From Synaphobranchus kaupii (Eukaryota > Chordata > Actinopteri > Anguilliformes > Synaphobranchidae), in assembly GCA_029718625.1 (NCBI GenBank), contig CM056378.1, forward strand, positions 59,853,027 to 59,917,026: a stretch of 64,000 bases of DNA, given 5' to 3'. The position numbers were made by a program, and so were the translations under genes. Positions 12,781 to 23,774 of the stretch are shown one piece after another; positions within the stretch are counted from its first letter, which is position 1, and the number at the start of each line of letters is the position of its first letter. Under the pieces are notes generated by a model that did not search any database, was not told the DNA's origin, and worked only from the letters and a program-made list of their open reading frames with translations.

Positions 12781-12914
12781 TTATTATTATTATTATTATT
12801 TGTCAACAAAGAGTAAAACAAAGTATCGGAGTGATATCGGTATCGGCAGATAGCCAAAGCTGCGGTATCGATATCGGTATCGGAAGTGGAAAAGTGTTAT
12901 CGGGACATCTCTAG
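12781..12914. mobile_element. TTA microsatellite plus hAT-like terminus
   Basis: A (TTA)n run at about 12,781-12,799 leads into alternating 'gatatcggtatcgg' motifs ending in 'ttatcgggacatctct'. The reverse complement, AGAGATGTCCCGATAA followed by CCGATATCG motifs, is the usual look of a fish hAT terminus. Only one end is evident. Confidence 0.55.
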
Positions 12915-14111
12915 AAATTTGCATAACCAGAGAAAAAAAAGTAATTTTTTTCCTAAACGGTTCAAGATTTCATTAATCTAAGTGCGAGACAAGCATATTT
13001 TCTAATCTGCTGTCTGCAACTTACAAAATTATTATCTCTAATAGATTTGGGTTTCTGGAAAAAAACTTCCATTGACCCCCATTCATTCTCCTCTATTTAG
13101 CCCAGTTTTAGTGCTCATAGTCGCCCCTAGAGGTGAAACATGATATTCATGCAGTTGGCATATCTCTGTACTATATAATCTCTGGTGCAACGTAAATCTT
13201 TGGGGCGACTCTGTAGAAAGACATAGCGTGCGCAGCGAGTTGGATGGAACACACTCCAAGTTTGAATTAGACTGCCTTTGAAACTTCTGAAAAGGTAAAA
13301 GCTTTAACCCGATCCACATTGGCACCCCATACTATAGTAGTAGACGTATCGGTCCCAATTACAGTATTCATGTTTGTTTTAAATTATAAACTAGGCTACA
13401 GCTTTAAGAAAACCCGCAGGATTGATACTGCAGTGCAATAAAATAAGAGGGTTAATAGCCTAAAGCACTTACGACCCCTGTCTTGCCACAGATTGTAAAA
13501 TGCACCGTTTACAAGAAAATCATGTTCAGATATAGCTAGAAACAATAATATTTTTTAAAAACATTGTACAAATAGGCCTAAGCATAGGCAGTAAGCATCT
13601 TCCATTGCTCACTGTAGGCTACTGGCTACCTGATGCACTTTCGGTTTAGAAGACACCTCTTTTTTTTTCTCCAAAATCTCTCGTAGCTATAAATATGTTC
13701 ATGAAACCAAATATCTTACCTGTAGGCTATATGCAGCGACCACTGTGTTATGATTAACCCTGAAGAGTTTATCTAAGTCCCATACAGTCGACATTTCCAC
13801 AGTGACCTATCGCATTTAGGGCTGAAATAGTCTACGTTGCTGTTCTTATGTAAAAACACACACGGTGCTTTTGTACGTTTTTTTTTTTTTTTTTACTTGT
13901 AGCTACACAATTTTTTATTTCTGTTTTAGAGTGATGTTTATTTATTTTTTTATTTGTGCACATGTATTTGTATTTACGGTAAAATTAATGCAGAAAAATG
14001 TACTGTTCGCGCACTGTGTGGACTCGCATACGTACCGTCAAAACCCATTTCTCTGCCAAGAAAAACCCTATAAAACATACATCAAAAAAGTATTGCCTAC
14101 CCAGCAACACT
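12915..14111. other. non-coding DNA
   Basis: No gene or clear transposon terminus seen. A T18 tract lies near 13,880. The small open frames at 13,083-13,325 and 13,865-14,113 have no recognisable motif. Confidence 0.5.
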
Positions 14112-15560
14112 GACTGCTGAAACCTTCCCGGGATCCATGTGGATCTTTCCTTCCGTCACTATAAACCCCAAGAAGGAGACAGAGTCAGAACGGAAGGCAC
14201 ACTTCTCAGCCTTGACCTACAACTTTAATAAGCACCTTCAATACCTGCCTGACGTGGCCAATGTGGTCAGAGAGATTATCGAAAAAAATTTAAATGTCAT
14301 CCAGATAGACGAATACAGATTTTTCCAACATCTCCCTGAGCACGTCATTCACTAGCACCTGAAAGACAGAGGGGGCGCTAGTGAGCCCGAACGGCATAAC
14401 CAGGTACTCACAGTGAGTGTTAAAGGCTGTCTTCCACTTATCTCCCTCGTGCATATGCACTAAATTATAAGCATTACGGAGGTCAAGTTTGGAAAACACA
14501 TACGCCCCTTGGAGACGTTCAAATGTGGAATTCATGAGTGGCAATGGGTAACGGTTCTTTACCGTGATATTATTTAACCCTCTATAATCAATACAGGGTC
14601 TCAACCCCCCATCTTTCTTTTCTACAAAAAAGAAACAAGTGCCAGCCGGTGAGGTAGAGGGTCTGATGAAGCCATTAGCCAGAGCCTCCTCTATGTATTT
14701 ATTCATCGCGGCACTCTCGGGAGCCGACAAAAAGTACAGAGGAGGTACTGCACCAGGATATATATTAATAGCACAGTCATAGGGTCGATGGGGTGGCAAT
14801 GAGTTGGCTCGTTGTTTATTGAATACCTGCGTGAGATCCACATGGGTATGTTAGCTGGCAAGGGGAAATCGAATGCCCCCACCACTCTAGTATTACTCAA
14901 ACTAGAGGGGGAATGAGGCATGGACTCAAACACCACTTCCGAATCGGAGAACCCGTCCATGGAGAATTCGTCCCAAAGAGAATTCCCATCAGCCAGTGAG
15001 TCCCAGGCCAAACTCTCCTCCCTGACCTCAGAGGCCGGTGAAGACCTAACTAGATCGACCGGACAATCAATTTCCTCATCGTCGCTGACCAAACTAGTCT
15101 CAGACTCGAACCCAGCCAGTAGTGGGTGATGACGTCAGCAGACAATGTGGTGCACATTGGGGGCCCCATTGGAGGATGGTGTTTTTATTCTCGCCCCAAT
15201 TGACATGTGTATTGTGCTGGACCAACCAGGAGTGCCCTAAAACGAGAGGATAGGCCGGGGAGTCGACCAGGAAGAATCTAATGCGTTCTTAAAGACCTCT
15301 GTAAAAGGCACGCATACAAATATGACCCGTGGTGTCCTTGACTATACCGGTGCCCAACGGACAACCATTGAGGGCAGCAACATAACAGGGTCGTGAAAGG
15401 GCAAACGGGTATTTTCAGCTCCATAGCCTACCGGTCATCCACTAAACACTCAACCACTCCAGAATCAATAAAAGCGTTGATGTTAGCAGAGTGCTAATTC
15501 CACCGCAATTGTACTGGCAAAAGGGTACAAAAGACTATATTATTATGTTTCGCTGGTGTC
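14112..15560 (-). pseudogene. pol fragment of element A: protease and partial reverse transcriptase
   Basis: In life this is a polyprotein that cuts itself and copies the element's RNA. A protease-like INAFIDSG can be read near 15,480 on the minus strand. An acidic linker follows (15,092-14,703). The reverse transcriptase frame (14,841-14,290) shows [43 protein letters not shown] and the active site FVYLDDI. Sequence equivalent to the segment just after the active site can be followed to MDPGKVSAV near 14,120, where homology stops. RNase H and integrase are missing. Confidence 0.85.
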
Positions 15561-15562
15561 TT

Positions 15563-16574
15563 TCATTCCACTAGCGAGACCCCTCCATTTCCCACCAACT
15601 TCGGGCACTCAGCTTTAGTGTGTCCCCTGCGCCTGCAATAACGACACCACTCCCCGCGCGGTTTGGAGTCCTGAGTATCGCGTAGAGAAGAGCTATCAAC
15701 CTGCATAGGCTCGTCCCTACTCAGGGAGCCACGGACAGAGGGAGAAACTGAAGGCATGCCCGTGGGGAAGGTACAGAGTGGACCGGTCTCTCCTCTCACC
15801 TTTCTCTCTCTCACATTTCCTGACACGGTTGTCTATGCGGATGGCAGTCGTCAACAGGGCGTTGAACGTAGCACGTGTTTGAGCACTGCCAAGGCGTCTT
15901 TGACGGGGTCTGAGAGAGCATTAGTAAACGGTTATGAGTGGACCCTTGGCCCAACCTGTCTTGCCTGCTAATGCTCAGAACACGATGGAAAACCCCGCTA
16001 CGGTGTAATTTCCCGGGTTAGCCTCATAGTTGCTTCCTGACCCGAAACGTCATGGTCAAATACCAACGCCATTTCTTCCATTAGGCTATCAGCAATGTCC
16101 ATGACGGGTGCGTGACACCGTATAAGGGGATCCGCCCAGACGAGAGCGGTACCGGTAAGCAGTGATAATATGAGCGCCACACGTGTCCTGAGAAGAAAAG
16201 CGTGAGGGTTGCGCTTTAAAAAAGATCAAGCACTGCGACAGAAACCCTCTACACTTCCCCAATTCACCATCGTAGCGGAGGGGGAGCTGGAGTTTGGGCT
16301 GCCTAACTGTGAGTGGGGTAGGCGGTGAAGGGAGATTCTCAGGGGAAGGTGCTTGGGTGACTGTGGGAGCTGCTGCGCCAGTCAATAGGCGAAGACTGTC
16401 CGCCAGATCGCACAGATAGTGCTCCTGGTTGCGCAGCTGATCAAACATTTGTCCCTGTTGGTTCTGCATGACCAGCTGCTGTGCTTGGAGTGTACGATTA
16501 CCCTCCTTATGAGCGGCTAAGGCCGCATGCTGGGTGGCAATGGCTTGTTCAAACCCTGGCGGGGTCGCTGGCAC
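15563..16574 (-). pseudogene. gag of element A, broken
   Basis: Gag would form the particle shell and bind the element's RNA. A capsid-like piece (16,574-16,089) begins at a GTG reading PATPPGFEQA, contains a Gln-rich stretch, and ends with LQLPLRYDGELGKCRGFLSQ, the start of the sushi-type capsid region. Frames then shift. The next piece (16,180-15,998) covers LLTGTALVWADPL. The last piece (15,826-15,563) carries one CCHC zinc knuckle, CRYCRRRGHTKAEC, which would bind RNA. The lack of a normal ATG and at least two frameshifts make this a pseudogene. Confidence 0.8.
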
Positions 16575-16596
16575 TTACATTATGGCTTTTATGTAC

Positions 16597-17702
16597 TGTG
16601 AGGGAGGGGAAGGGGTCGGAGAACCAGACGCAACAAAAAGGAGTTCTAAAAGCTACCCACAGACATGGAGTTATTATTATTATGTCGAGGCCACTGGGGC
16701 AACTCTGGCTCTTGAGATGACTGGCGTAGCTAGTATCCTTCCTCAGCACGTCCGTGTATGATGTTATCCTCTTGGCACCATGTGTGGCTTTACCATGCGT
16801 GGGTTCCCAGAGGAAAAGTTTTGAAGCGATGAGGTTGGGATGGAGTACGCTATGGCCGGCTAGCCTCAGTCTCCTCTGGCTTATTTTTGAGGTCGCCAGT
16901 GGAAGATCAGCGTATAGGTCAACATTGCTCATGTGTTCCATCCACAAGACGTCCTGAGCCATAAGGAGCATCCTGGTGTAACATCCATCCAGCGATTTCT
17001 CCTGGGCAGCGGTAAGGGTCCATGTTTCTGCCCCGTACAGCAGGACAGATTCCACAGTGGAGACGCTTGATTTTCCTGCTGAGCTCAGAGACTTCCACAT
17101 TCTCCTCAGACGTGGAGTAACCACAAGATTGAGGGAGGAAATAGGAAACGTGAACAGAACGGAAAAAATAAACAAAAGGGAAATAGCCCCCGGTGAATAA
17201 GCCAACAGAAAACAACCCAGAAAAGAGGGTGAATACTGACTCGAAGACTCGAGCAGAAATAGACAGAAAGTGAAAGAAAAACCTCCAGCTCAATGAAATA
17301 CAAATGAGCTCAAACAAGGAGGAAAAGGTGAAAAGGGTAACAAAGGTTACAGCCTCAAGGAGGACTGAAAGAAAACCTAGAAAAGAACTTAGAGAAAGAA
17401 TGGGAAAGAATAAGTCCCAGAGACTAAACCTATAACTCTAAAGCTAAAGAAGTTCCTGCGTATCTTTCAAGACTTAAAAGATAAGCAGTCTTCAAAGTTC
17501 TATACCGAAATTACCGGCCTGAACGTAAACAAAGCTTACACCAAAGTCCGGAACAAAGAAGGCGCTGAGCTTAATTAGCCTGCACGCACCTGAAACCAAT
17601 AATACATAATTGGTCACGGAGGGCAGAAAAAACAACAAGAGTGCCCTCTTGCGGCCCCAAGTGGCAACAGCCACAGAAAAAGCAGGCTGCAGAACCATGA
17701 CA
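16597..17702 (-). repeat. 5' LTR of element A
   Basis: On the minus strand it starts TGTCATGGTTCTGCAGCC and ends CTCCCTCACA. It is 1106 bp including a 435-bp LINE insertion and its target duplication. Related LTR sequence occurs at 3943-5317, 34,528-35,005, 44,590-45,200 and 58,392-59,265, all in the same orientation. Confidence 0.8.
16672..17106 (-). mobile_element. LINE 3'-end insertion (RTE-like) inside the LTR
   Basis: It is flanked by a 12-bp duplication, 'cagacatggagt' at 16,660-16,671 and 'cagacgtggagt' at 17,107-17,118, with one mismatch. On the minus strand it encodes the C-terminal end of a non-LTR polymerase: LLYGAETWTLTAAQEKSLDG, then CYTRMLLMAQDVLW and LRLAGHSV. It ends in an ATA/TAA triplet tail. 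The C-terminal motif set looks like RTE-type elements, but the clade call is from memory and only moderate. Confidence 0.75.
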
Positions 17703-18365
17703 TACTGTATTTACTCACCTTTGTGAGCTTTGTAGTGAAGGTGCAGCGCATTAGTTTGACCACCAAACAGAGCATCACGAGGTTCTAGATGTTCCGGATA
17801 GTCGTGACACCGCAGGAAGTCCTCTGGATTCTCATGTTTAAGTCTGACCCATTCGTGCTCCTACATCACAACAACATTCAGGTTGTATATGCAGTGCAAA
17901 GTATCAATTTACTCTTGAAATTTGTGATACGTGGCCCCAAAATCTGTTTCTGTGAGAGGGTTACTGGTGTTTGTATTATGACATTTTGGGCATGAATGAA
18001 AAAAACTGTTGGCAAATTCAAAAGCTGTCTGAACGCCACCCGATTCTGAATACCCATCTAGATAATAGTTACCCATCTTAACCTCCCCCCGGTTCAAGGC
18101 ATGCTGAATGAAACACTTTTCCTGATGGCTCACATATTCTAACCACTCTTGTAACGCACTGGAATGGGTCTAGCCCTGTGCTCCCAATCACCTCTTTCCG
18201 GAACCGCAAACAAGCTTCTCGCAAAATAACAATGTCATTCCGACGGTACTCTGACATTTCTTTTCGAAAGTCAAACACACTCCCAGACACGTTATTATAC
18301 CAGGACGTAAATTTCACCCTCTCCTTTTCCATCATTGTATCAAACCCATAGTAAAAGGGAGGCGA
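17703..18365 (-). pseudogene. family B DNA polymerase remnant, middle part (Polinton/viral type)
   Basis: Read on the minus strand, the first frame (from ~18,352) gives FYYGFDTMMEKERVKFTSWY, then SVFDFRKEMSEYRRNDIVIL and REACLRFRKEV, the exonuclease III region of protein-primed-type B polymerases. A frameshift near 18,140 follows. The next frame gives HQEKCFIQHALNRGEVKMG, NYYLDGYSESGGV, FFHSCPKCHN and, near 17,790, LEPRDALFGGQTNALHL, a conserved block before the palm. The last readable codons (YKAHKGE) run into GTGAGT, which could be a splice donor. The rest is cut off by element A. The family is found in Polintons/Mavericks and related DNA viruses. Which of these it is cannot be decided here, and no capsid or integrase partner is seen. 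Confidence 0.7.
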
Positions 18366-18835
18366 CTAGGGATGGGTATAGTTAGGATTTTATCGTTACC
18401 AATACTGGTACTGCTTATCGATACCAATACTTATCGATACTACTCTCCATAATTTTGTTTAAAAAAAGAGATGTTGTGAAAACAATTAAGTTATGTTATT
18501 ATAACATTTAGCAGAAATAACAACAGTTATTTTGATAAAATGTAATTGTTTCCTCTTAGTTTCCTGAGAGTATATAATGAGGGGACCAATTGCTATAAAT
18601 AAATGACTGGTAGTGTGTTTTGTTGCTGCTTCACTAAAAATACAATAATAATGTTACCTGTTCGTAGTGTACAGGGAATAACTTCCCGAAAATCTATTGA
18701 GTGTTTTAGCTCTGGGTTTATGTAATACAGCGAATAAGCTAGGTAATGTTAGACCAAAGATTCACTATTTAAACTACTTTTCAGTGAGTTTTCGGGAAAG
18801 ATATTCCATGTACATTATGAACAGGTAACATAGAA
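18366..18835. mobile_element. hAT-like fragment with internal inverted repeat
   Basis: The left edge reads 'ctagggatgggta', followed by 'atcgataccaatacttatcgatac', a pattern typical of fish hAT termini. Inside, about 51 bp at 18,651-18,701 ('atgttacctgttcgtagtg...') are repeated inverted at 18,782-18,832 with several mismatches and an ~80-bp loop. No transposase is encoded. The right boundary merges into the Gmr1-like element. Confidence 0.5.
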
Positions 18836-18959
18836 TGCTTTGGAGCAACAAAACTTGAATACTGTCGTTGTTCCAGGTCATTTAACATACAATACATCTG
18901 TGGAAGGTGAACAATCTTTTGGTGCCAAAAACCAGGATAAAACAGCAAAGTTGACCGCC

Positions 18960-19672
18960 ATGGAATCGTTCCCTCTTGGACATCTCGTCAGCCAGCTTGC
19001 CAAAACACCAGGCTCTGCTCCGCTCGCAAGAACACCAGCACCAGATGTTGCAGACTTTTTGGAAGCACAAGCTGCGGACAGAGCCATCCTCTTGGAGCTG
19101 TTAAAGGCGAAGGAACCTTCCCCCACTCCACCTCCAACCCGGTCTGACATTAAAATGAAGAAGATGGGACCGGACGACGACCCGGAGGTGTTCGTGGATC
19201 TCTTTGAGAGAACTGCCATGGCATGCGGCTGGCCGATGTCAGAGTGGGTGCTAAGGCTCATTCCCCTACTATCCGGGGAGAGCCAGGTAGCCGCCCACAG
19301 TGTGCCAGCTAGCGCCGTGGCCGACTATCCACACCTACCATCCTGGAACGAGTGGGGTTGAAGCCGGAAGGGCATCGGCGGCAACTTCGGGAACTCCAGT
19401 TTACCGAAGTCGGTAGTCCCTTCTCCTACTCCCAACAGCTCCTGGACTCCTGCCGGCGATGGCTACAGTCTGAAACACGTGACCCAGACGAGATTGTGCA
19501 GCTGGTGGCCTTGGAGCTCATGCTGGGGCTCCCGAAAGGGACCTCCGATTGGCTCCGTTGCCACCAGCCCACCACCCTGTCTGCAGCTGTCGAGCTGGCT
19601 GAAAATCACCTGGCCCCGCCCCTCCTGTCCCACGGCCAGAATCCCTTTCCCTTCCCTGGCCCCTCATTTTAA
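18960..19672 (+). pseudogene. gag of element E (SCAN-like capsid)
   Basis: Gag would build the particle. The ATG at 18,960 starts MESFPLGHLVSQLAK. The stretch MKKMGPDDDPEVFVDLFERT and WVLRLIPLLSGESQ is the entry to a capsid region related to SCAN domains. A frameshift near 19,355 moves the remainder to another frame: FSYSQQLLDSCRRWL, then DEIVQLVALELMLGLPKGTS and WLRCHQPTTLSAAVELAE. The CCHC knuckle follows in a third frame. Confidence 0.8.
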
Positions 19673-19682
19673 TAAAAATCCT

Positions 19683-22066
19683 CTCCCTGTTCCAGGTCAC
19701 CCAGGGCCATCAGAAACGCTGGGGCAGGAGTGCTGGCGGTGTGGACGTCCCAGCCATTTTCGGAATGACTGTCCATTAATGGAAGTGAACATCGCGGGAC
19801 GTCCCCTCCCCAAGCGCGACTCCCCCGCTACAGTAGAGTCGTTTACAATACATGCGCTGCTGGATTCAGGGTGTTACCACACCCTGGTTCATCATCGTTT
19901 GGTTCAAACCCAGGCTGTGGATAAACTCACTGAGGTGGGTATGTGCACGGGGACATACATTATTATCCTAGCGCCCGGATTGAATTTGCAATTGCGGGGA
20001 AAAAGCATAGTGTGGTGGCCGCAGTTAGCTCCCGCACCCCCCTCTGCTGATTTTGGGAACTGATTGGTGGGGGTTTAGGGAGTTAACTTGGAGTAGGATG
20101 GCGGAAGGAACCCCACAGCATGCGGGCTGTGTTCACTGTAATCTGGGGATGGTGTCATAAACGATGATGACATGAGGGAGGGTCCACCGACTCGCGCCTC
20201 GTCGCAGCCTGGAGAGACAGAAATGCCCCTTCGGGAGGCGAGTGGCGGGGTTGTTGGCTCTTCCCTGCTCACCAGAGTGACTGACTTCGCCCTTGAGCAG
20301 TCAAGATGAGACACTCAGTAGAGTAGCAGGCTAAATTATAAAGATTAATAGTCACCTGCTCGATGCGGAGCGAACAGTAACATATCCCTATTTTTCCATT
20401 TTACAGGATCGCCTATATAGGGTAAGTCGGGATGCCCTTACAGATAAAGAAACGACTCAATTGTCGTTACCCAAAAGCCATTTTCCAAGCAGCTGATAGT
20501 AATCCTATAGCTGGTCATTTGGGGCAAGATAAAACACTGAACCGAATAATGGCTCGATTCTATTGGCCGGGTATTCGGGGTGACGTCCGTCGGTGGTGTA
20601 CGGCGTGCCCCGAGTATCAAAAAGTAAACCCTGCAGCTATCCCAAAAGCCCCATTGCAACCTTTACCATTAATTGAGGTCCCATTCAAAAGAATTGACAT
20701 GGACCTCGTCGGGCCATTAGATCGTAGCACCAAAGGTTATCGGTTTGTATTGGTCATGAACTGGGATGAACTGACTCGATAGAACACCACATACATACTC
20801 CACCCGGCACCGTAGTTCGGAGTCGGCCTTACCGTTTACCTGAACACAAAAAATGTATTGTTCAGGAATAATTGACTAAAATGTTGGACATGGGAGTCAC
20901 ACAGTGATTAGTGTAGCCCCATTGTGCTGGTTCCTAAGCATGATGGGTCTGTTCGGTTCTGCGTAGATTACCAAAAGGTAAACGCAGTTTCGAAATTTGA
21001 CGCTTATCTAATGCCTCGGGTTGACGAGCTGCTGGATCAGTTGGGTGCTGCTAGGTTTTATTTGACACTGGATTTAACCAAGGGCTACTGGCAGATTCCC
21101 TTGTCTCCAACGTCCAAGGAATAATCGGCTTTCACTACTCCATTCGGATTACACCAATTTCTCACTTTACCGTTCGGTTTGCATGGGGCACCTGCTACCT
21201 TTCAGCGACTCATGGATAAGCTGGTTAGACCGCATGCTGCATATGCCGCTGCATATTTTGATGACCTTGTCATTCATAGTAACGGCTGGGAGCGGCATAT
21301 GCAACATTTGTGTGCTGTACGGCAGGCACTGAGCGGGGCGGGGCTCACTGAAAACCCAGGTAAGTGCACTATTGGACGGAGAGAGGTGCGGTATCTAGGG
21401 TTCCTCTTGGGCGGGGGACAGGTCAGACCGCTGATGGATAAAATGGCTGTGATCTCTGCTTGTCCCCAGTCCAAGTCTAAAATACAGGTGAGGTCTTTCT
21501 TGAGGCTGGCGAATTACTATTGCAGATTTATTCCTGATTTTTCAGCCCTAGCCAGTCCTCTGACTGACCTAGCCCAAAAGGGAGCTCCAGATTCGGTCCA
21601 GTGGACCGAGCAGTGCCAGGCAGCGTTTTTGAAAATTAAAGCGACCCTGTGTGGTGGCCCGTTATTGATCAGCCCTGATTTCTCTTTGCCTTTTGTTTTA
21701 CAGACTGACGGCTTGGATAGGGGGCTGGGGGCGGTGCTGTCCCAGGAGGTGGAGGGGGAGGAGCGACTGGTTATTTACATCAGCCGGAAGCTCTCTCCGA
21801 GAGAGGCCCACTACAGCACTATCGAAAAGGAATGCTTAGCTATCAAATGGGCCACTCTCACCCTCCGCTACTACCTCTTGGGTAAAGCATTTACCCTCTA
21901 TTCAGATCATGCACCCCTCCAGTGGTTACACAGCATGAAAGACACCAACTCAAGGATCACCCGGTGGTATCTGGCTTTGCAGCCGTTTCACTTCCGGGTG
22001 GTCCACTGGCTCGGGTCAGCGATGCCTGCACAGATTTTCTCTCCCGAGAGGGGGGGGTCTGTTTAG
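19683..22066 (+). pseudogene. pol of element E: zinc knuckle, PR, IN, RT, RNase H
   Basis: CWRCGRPSHFRNDC (~19,730) is the zinc knuckle, and LLDSGCYHTLVHHRLV (~19,858) the protease active site. Integrase (20,432-20,782) has its zinc-binding start GHLGQDKTLNR and CTACPEYQ, where the last Cys is now Tyr. Only the first catalytic-core block survives (IDMDLVGPLDR). RT follows at once, with DGSVRFCVDYQKVNAVSKFD, LDLTKGYWQIPL, a stop at 21,122, then LPFGLHGAPATFQ and the active site AAYFDDLVIHS. RNase H (to 22,066) shows LQTDGLDRGLGAVLSQ and LYSDHAPLQWL. Fusion of the integrase stump to the RT linker implies a deletion of most of the integrase core and C-terminus. Confidence 0.82.
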
Positions 22067-22430
22067 CTGAATGGGCCGGGCCACATTCTGGTGATGGAGG
22101 GGTGTGGAAGGCGTTGGTCTGGGCATGGGAATTGGGCTGATTGAAGCCACACCTACTGTCAGAGCAGCAATTGCGCACAGGTGAGTCCTGTTAATTTGTT
22201 AACATATAGCTGCTCTGATCTCTCAGTAGGTGCCTGGAACACGGAGTAGGGAGATCCCTGAATTCCCCCCAAACCCGTGAGGGCGATGGTGAAGAGGTTT
22301 TTGGTTTGTTATTTTATTTTTTCCTTGAGGCGTGGGCCTCACAATAAAAGGTCTGGGAGACCAACTCTCGCTCCGTTTCCCTGCGTCTTTCTGTTTTACC
22401 CAAGGACATTGTCTTCCGCGTGTTGGATCT
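22060..22430 (+). repeat. 3' LTR of element E
   Basis: A purine tract 'gagagggggggg' (~22,047-22,058) precedes 'tgtttagctgaatggg', the likely LTR start. AATAAA lies at 22,343-22,348. The right end is uncertain because a LINE follows and no matching 5' LTR is present. Confidence 0.6.
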
Positions 22431-23325
22431 TAAACTTGTGTTTAACCCAACTAAGACAAGCTATATGCTCAAAAACGAAACATCTTAAAAATTTTAATTT
22501 GTGATTTCTATGGATGGTCTTGAAATTCAGAGAGCCCAAGGTTATAAGTACTTAGGCATCTGGATAGATGAAGAATTGTCTTTTAAAAGATATGTTGAAG
22601 AACTGGTGAAAAAACTAAAATATAAATTGGGTTTTTTCTACAGGAACAAAAACTTTTGTTTTACAAGATTAGAAATTCTACAGAAAACATTTTTATCTGT
22701 GTTGGATTATGCGGATATAATCTACATGCATGCATCTGCCAGTACCCTCAAACCACTTGATGCAGTGTATCATAGTGCACTCAGGTTTATTACTGGTGCT
22801 AATTTCAAAACACATCACTGCATATTATATGAGAGTGTCGGCTTGACCTCTCTTAGTACCATAAGGGAATACCACTGCCTTATGTTCATTTATAAAGCAG
22901 TGTTAAATAAATTGCCATTTTATATCTGTTCCCTTTTAGAGATTCGATCTATTGGGCAGTATACTCGTTCTCAAAAATATTTCACTCTCTGTAACCCACG
23001 TATGAATACTGAACTGATAAGGATGCTTTTGCCTTCTATGCACCTTTTATTTATAGATTACCCTCAAATTGGACAGACTGACTAGCATTGAGGGTTTCAG
23101 GTTTATTTAGAATTATATTTTTCAGGAATCTTGTACTTAATTTTCATAATGTATTTGTTATTTTAAAATTATTATATTGTTCACACTACTTTTGTAATAT
23201 TTAAATTTATTGTTGTGTTTTCTCGTTGCACTGTTGTATTCTCAGGGCACCATTGTAAAAGATAGCTTTGCTCTCAATTGGCATATCCCTGGTTAAATAA
23301 ATGTCTCTATCTATCTCTATCTAAT
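22431..23325 (+). mobile_element. 5'-truncated LINE, end of reverse transcriptase and 3' tail
   Basis: The open frame at 22,501-23,085 gives GYKYLGIWIDEELSFKRYVE, LDYADIIYMHASASTLKPLD and YHSALRFITGANF, the region after the polymerase active site of a non-LTR retrotransposon. Stops separate it from the related piece just upstream (KTKHLKNF near 22,480). The 3' end reads 'ggttaaataaatgtc' and ends in a TCTA/TATC simple repeat at ~23,300-23,325, directly against DNA polymerase sequence, which suggests the LINE inserted into that gene. Clade not assigned. Confidence 0.75.
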
Positions 23326-23765
23326 ATACCTCTGTTCAAAAGCATCATCTGTAACACACATTAGTTGCTGCCTTGTGCTATGATGTGTGGCGTCACACCT
23401 TGCTTAACCAAATACTGCATCAGCAGGTACCCGTCGTAACCCTTCGAATTATGTGCAATGAATGTTTATGTATAGCCCTTGTACTAGGTGTTCGATACCT
23501 GTTGAAAAAAGCCTGTACGCATCCACCGCCCTCTGTAGTCCAACGCTCGCATATGAAAATTTCAACATATGAAATTCGCAGTGTGTTCACCATGGTCCTG
23601 CCGACACTCAAAATCATAAAACACATAGCGTACGCTGGGGTGTTCAGTTTTCACAGGCTGTATGTAACACATGTTTGGCTTCAGGGGTCAATACAGCCTT
23701 ACAGGCAGTGCAGAGCTGTAAACTACATTTGTGGGGTTTAGGCTTGCTCCTACTGACAACATATT
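23326..23765 (-). pseudogene. family B DNA polymerase remnant, exonuclease part
   Basis: On the minus strand one frame reads HKCSLQLCTACKAVLTPEA (a Cys pair), then VRYVFYDFECRQDHGEHTAN (proofreading exonuclease motif I, DxE-like DFEC) and, after two in-frame stops, FIAHNSKGYDGYLLMQYL (motif II, HNxKGYDG) and VTPHIIAQGS. This is the N-terminal 3'-5' exonuclease of viral/Polinton-type B polymerases. It precedes, on the same strand and in protein order, the piece at 17,703-18,365. About 5 kb of hAT, Gypsy and LINE sequence lie between the two halves, so they were probably one gene. Confidence 0.75.
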
Positions 23766-23774
23766 GCATTGCAA

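Larger units (their letters stand above)
14112..17702 (-). mobile_element. Ty3/Gypsy retrotransposon A (sushi-type), 3'-truncated
   Basis: Read on the minus strand: 5' LTR (17,702-16,597), gag (from 16,574), zinc knuckle, aspartic protease, and the first half of reverse transcriptase, which breaks off at about 14,112. Only ~22 bp separate the LTR end from gag and I see no tRNA-type primer site. That fits the self-priming Tf1/sushi group, but this is inference. There are many stops and frameshifts. A LINE fragment is inserted in the LTR. The left end of this LTR abuts DNA polymerase B remnants directly. Confidence 0.85.
18916..22430 (+). mobile_element. Gmr1-like Ty3/Gypsy retrotransposon E, degenerate
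   Basis: The order on the plus strand is primer-site-like 'tggtgccaaaaaccagg' (~18,919), gag with SCAN-like capsid, zinc knuckle, protease, integrase fragment, reverse transcriptase, RNase H, G-rich tract, and an LTR with a poly(A) signal. Integrase upstream of reverse transcriptase is the hallmark of the Gmr1-like group, known from fish and other deuterostomes. The 5' LTR appears to be missing. Several stops, frameshifts and a large integrase deletion make it inactive. Confidence 0.8.

Noticed and set aside
12781..12800. TTA run as a CRISPR-like or satellite array
   Set aside because: A plain microsatellite about seven units long.
23373..23741. 122-codon plus-strand frame
   Set aside because: Antisense of the DNA polymerase exonuclease remnant, whose conserved motifs are on the minus strand.
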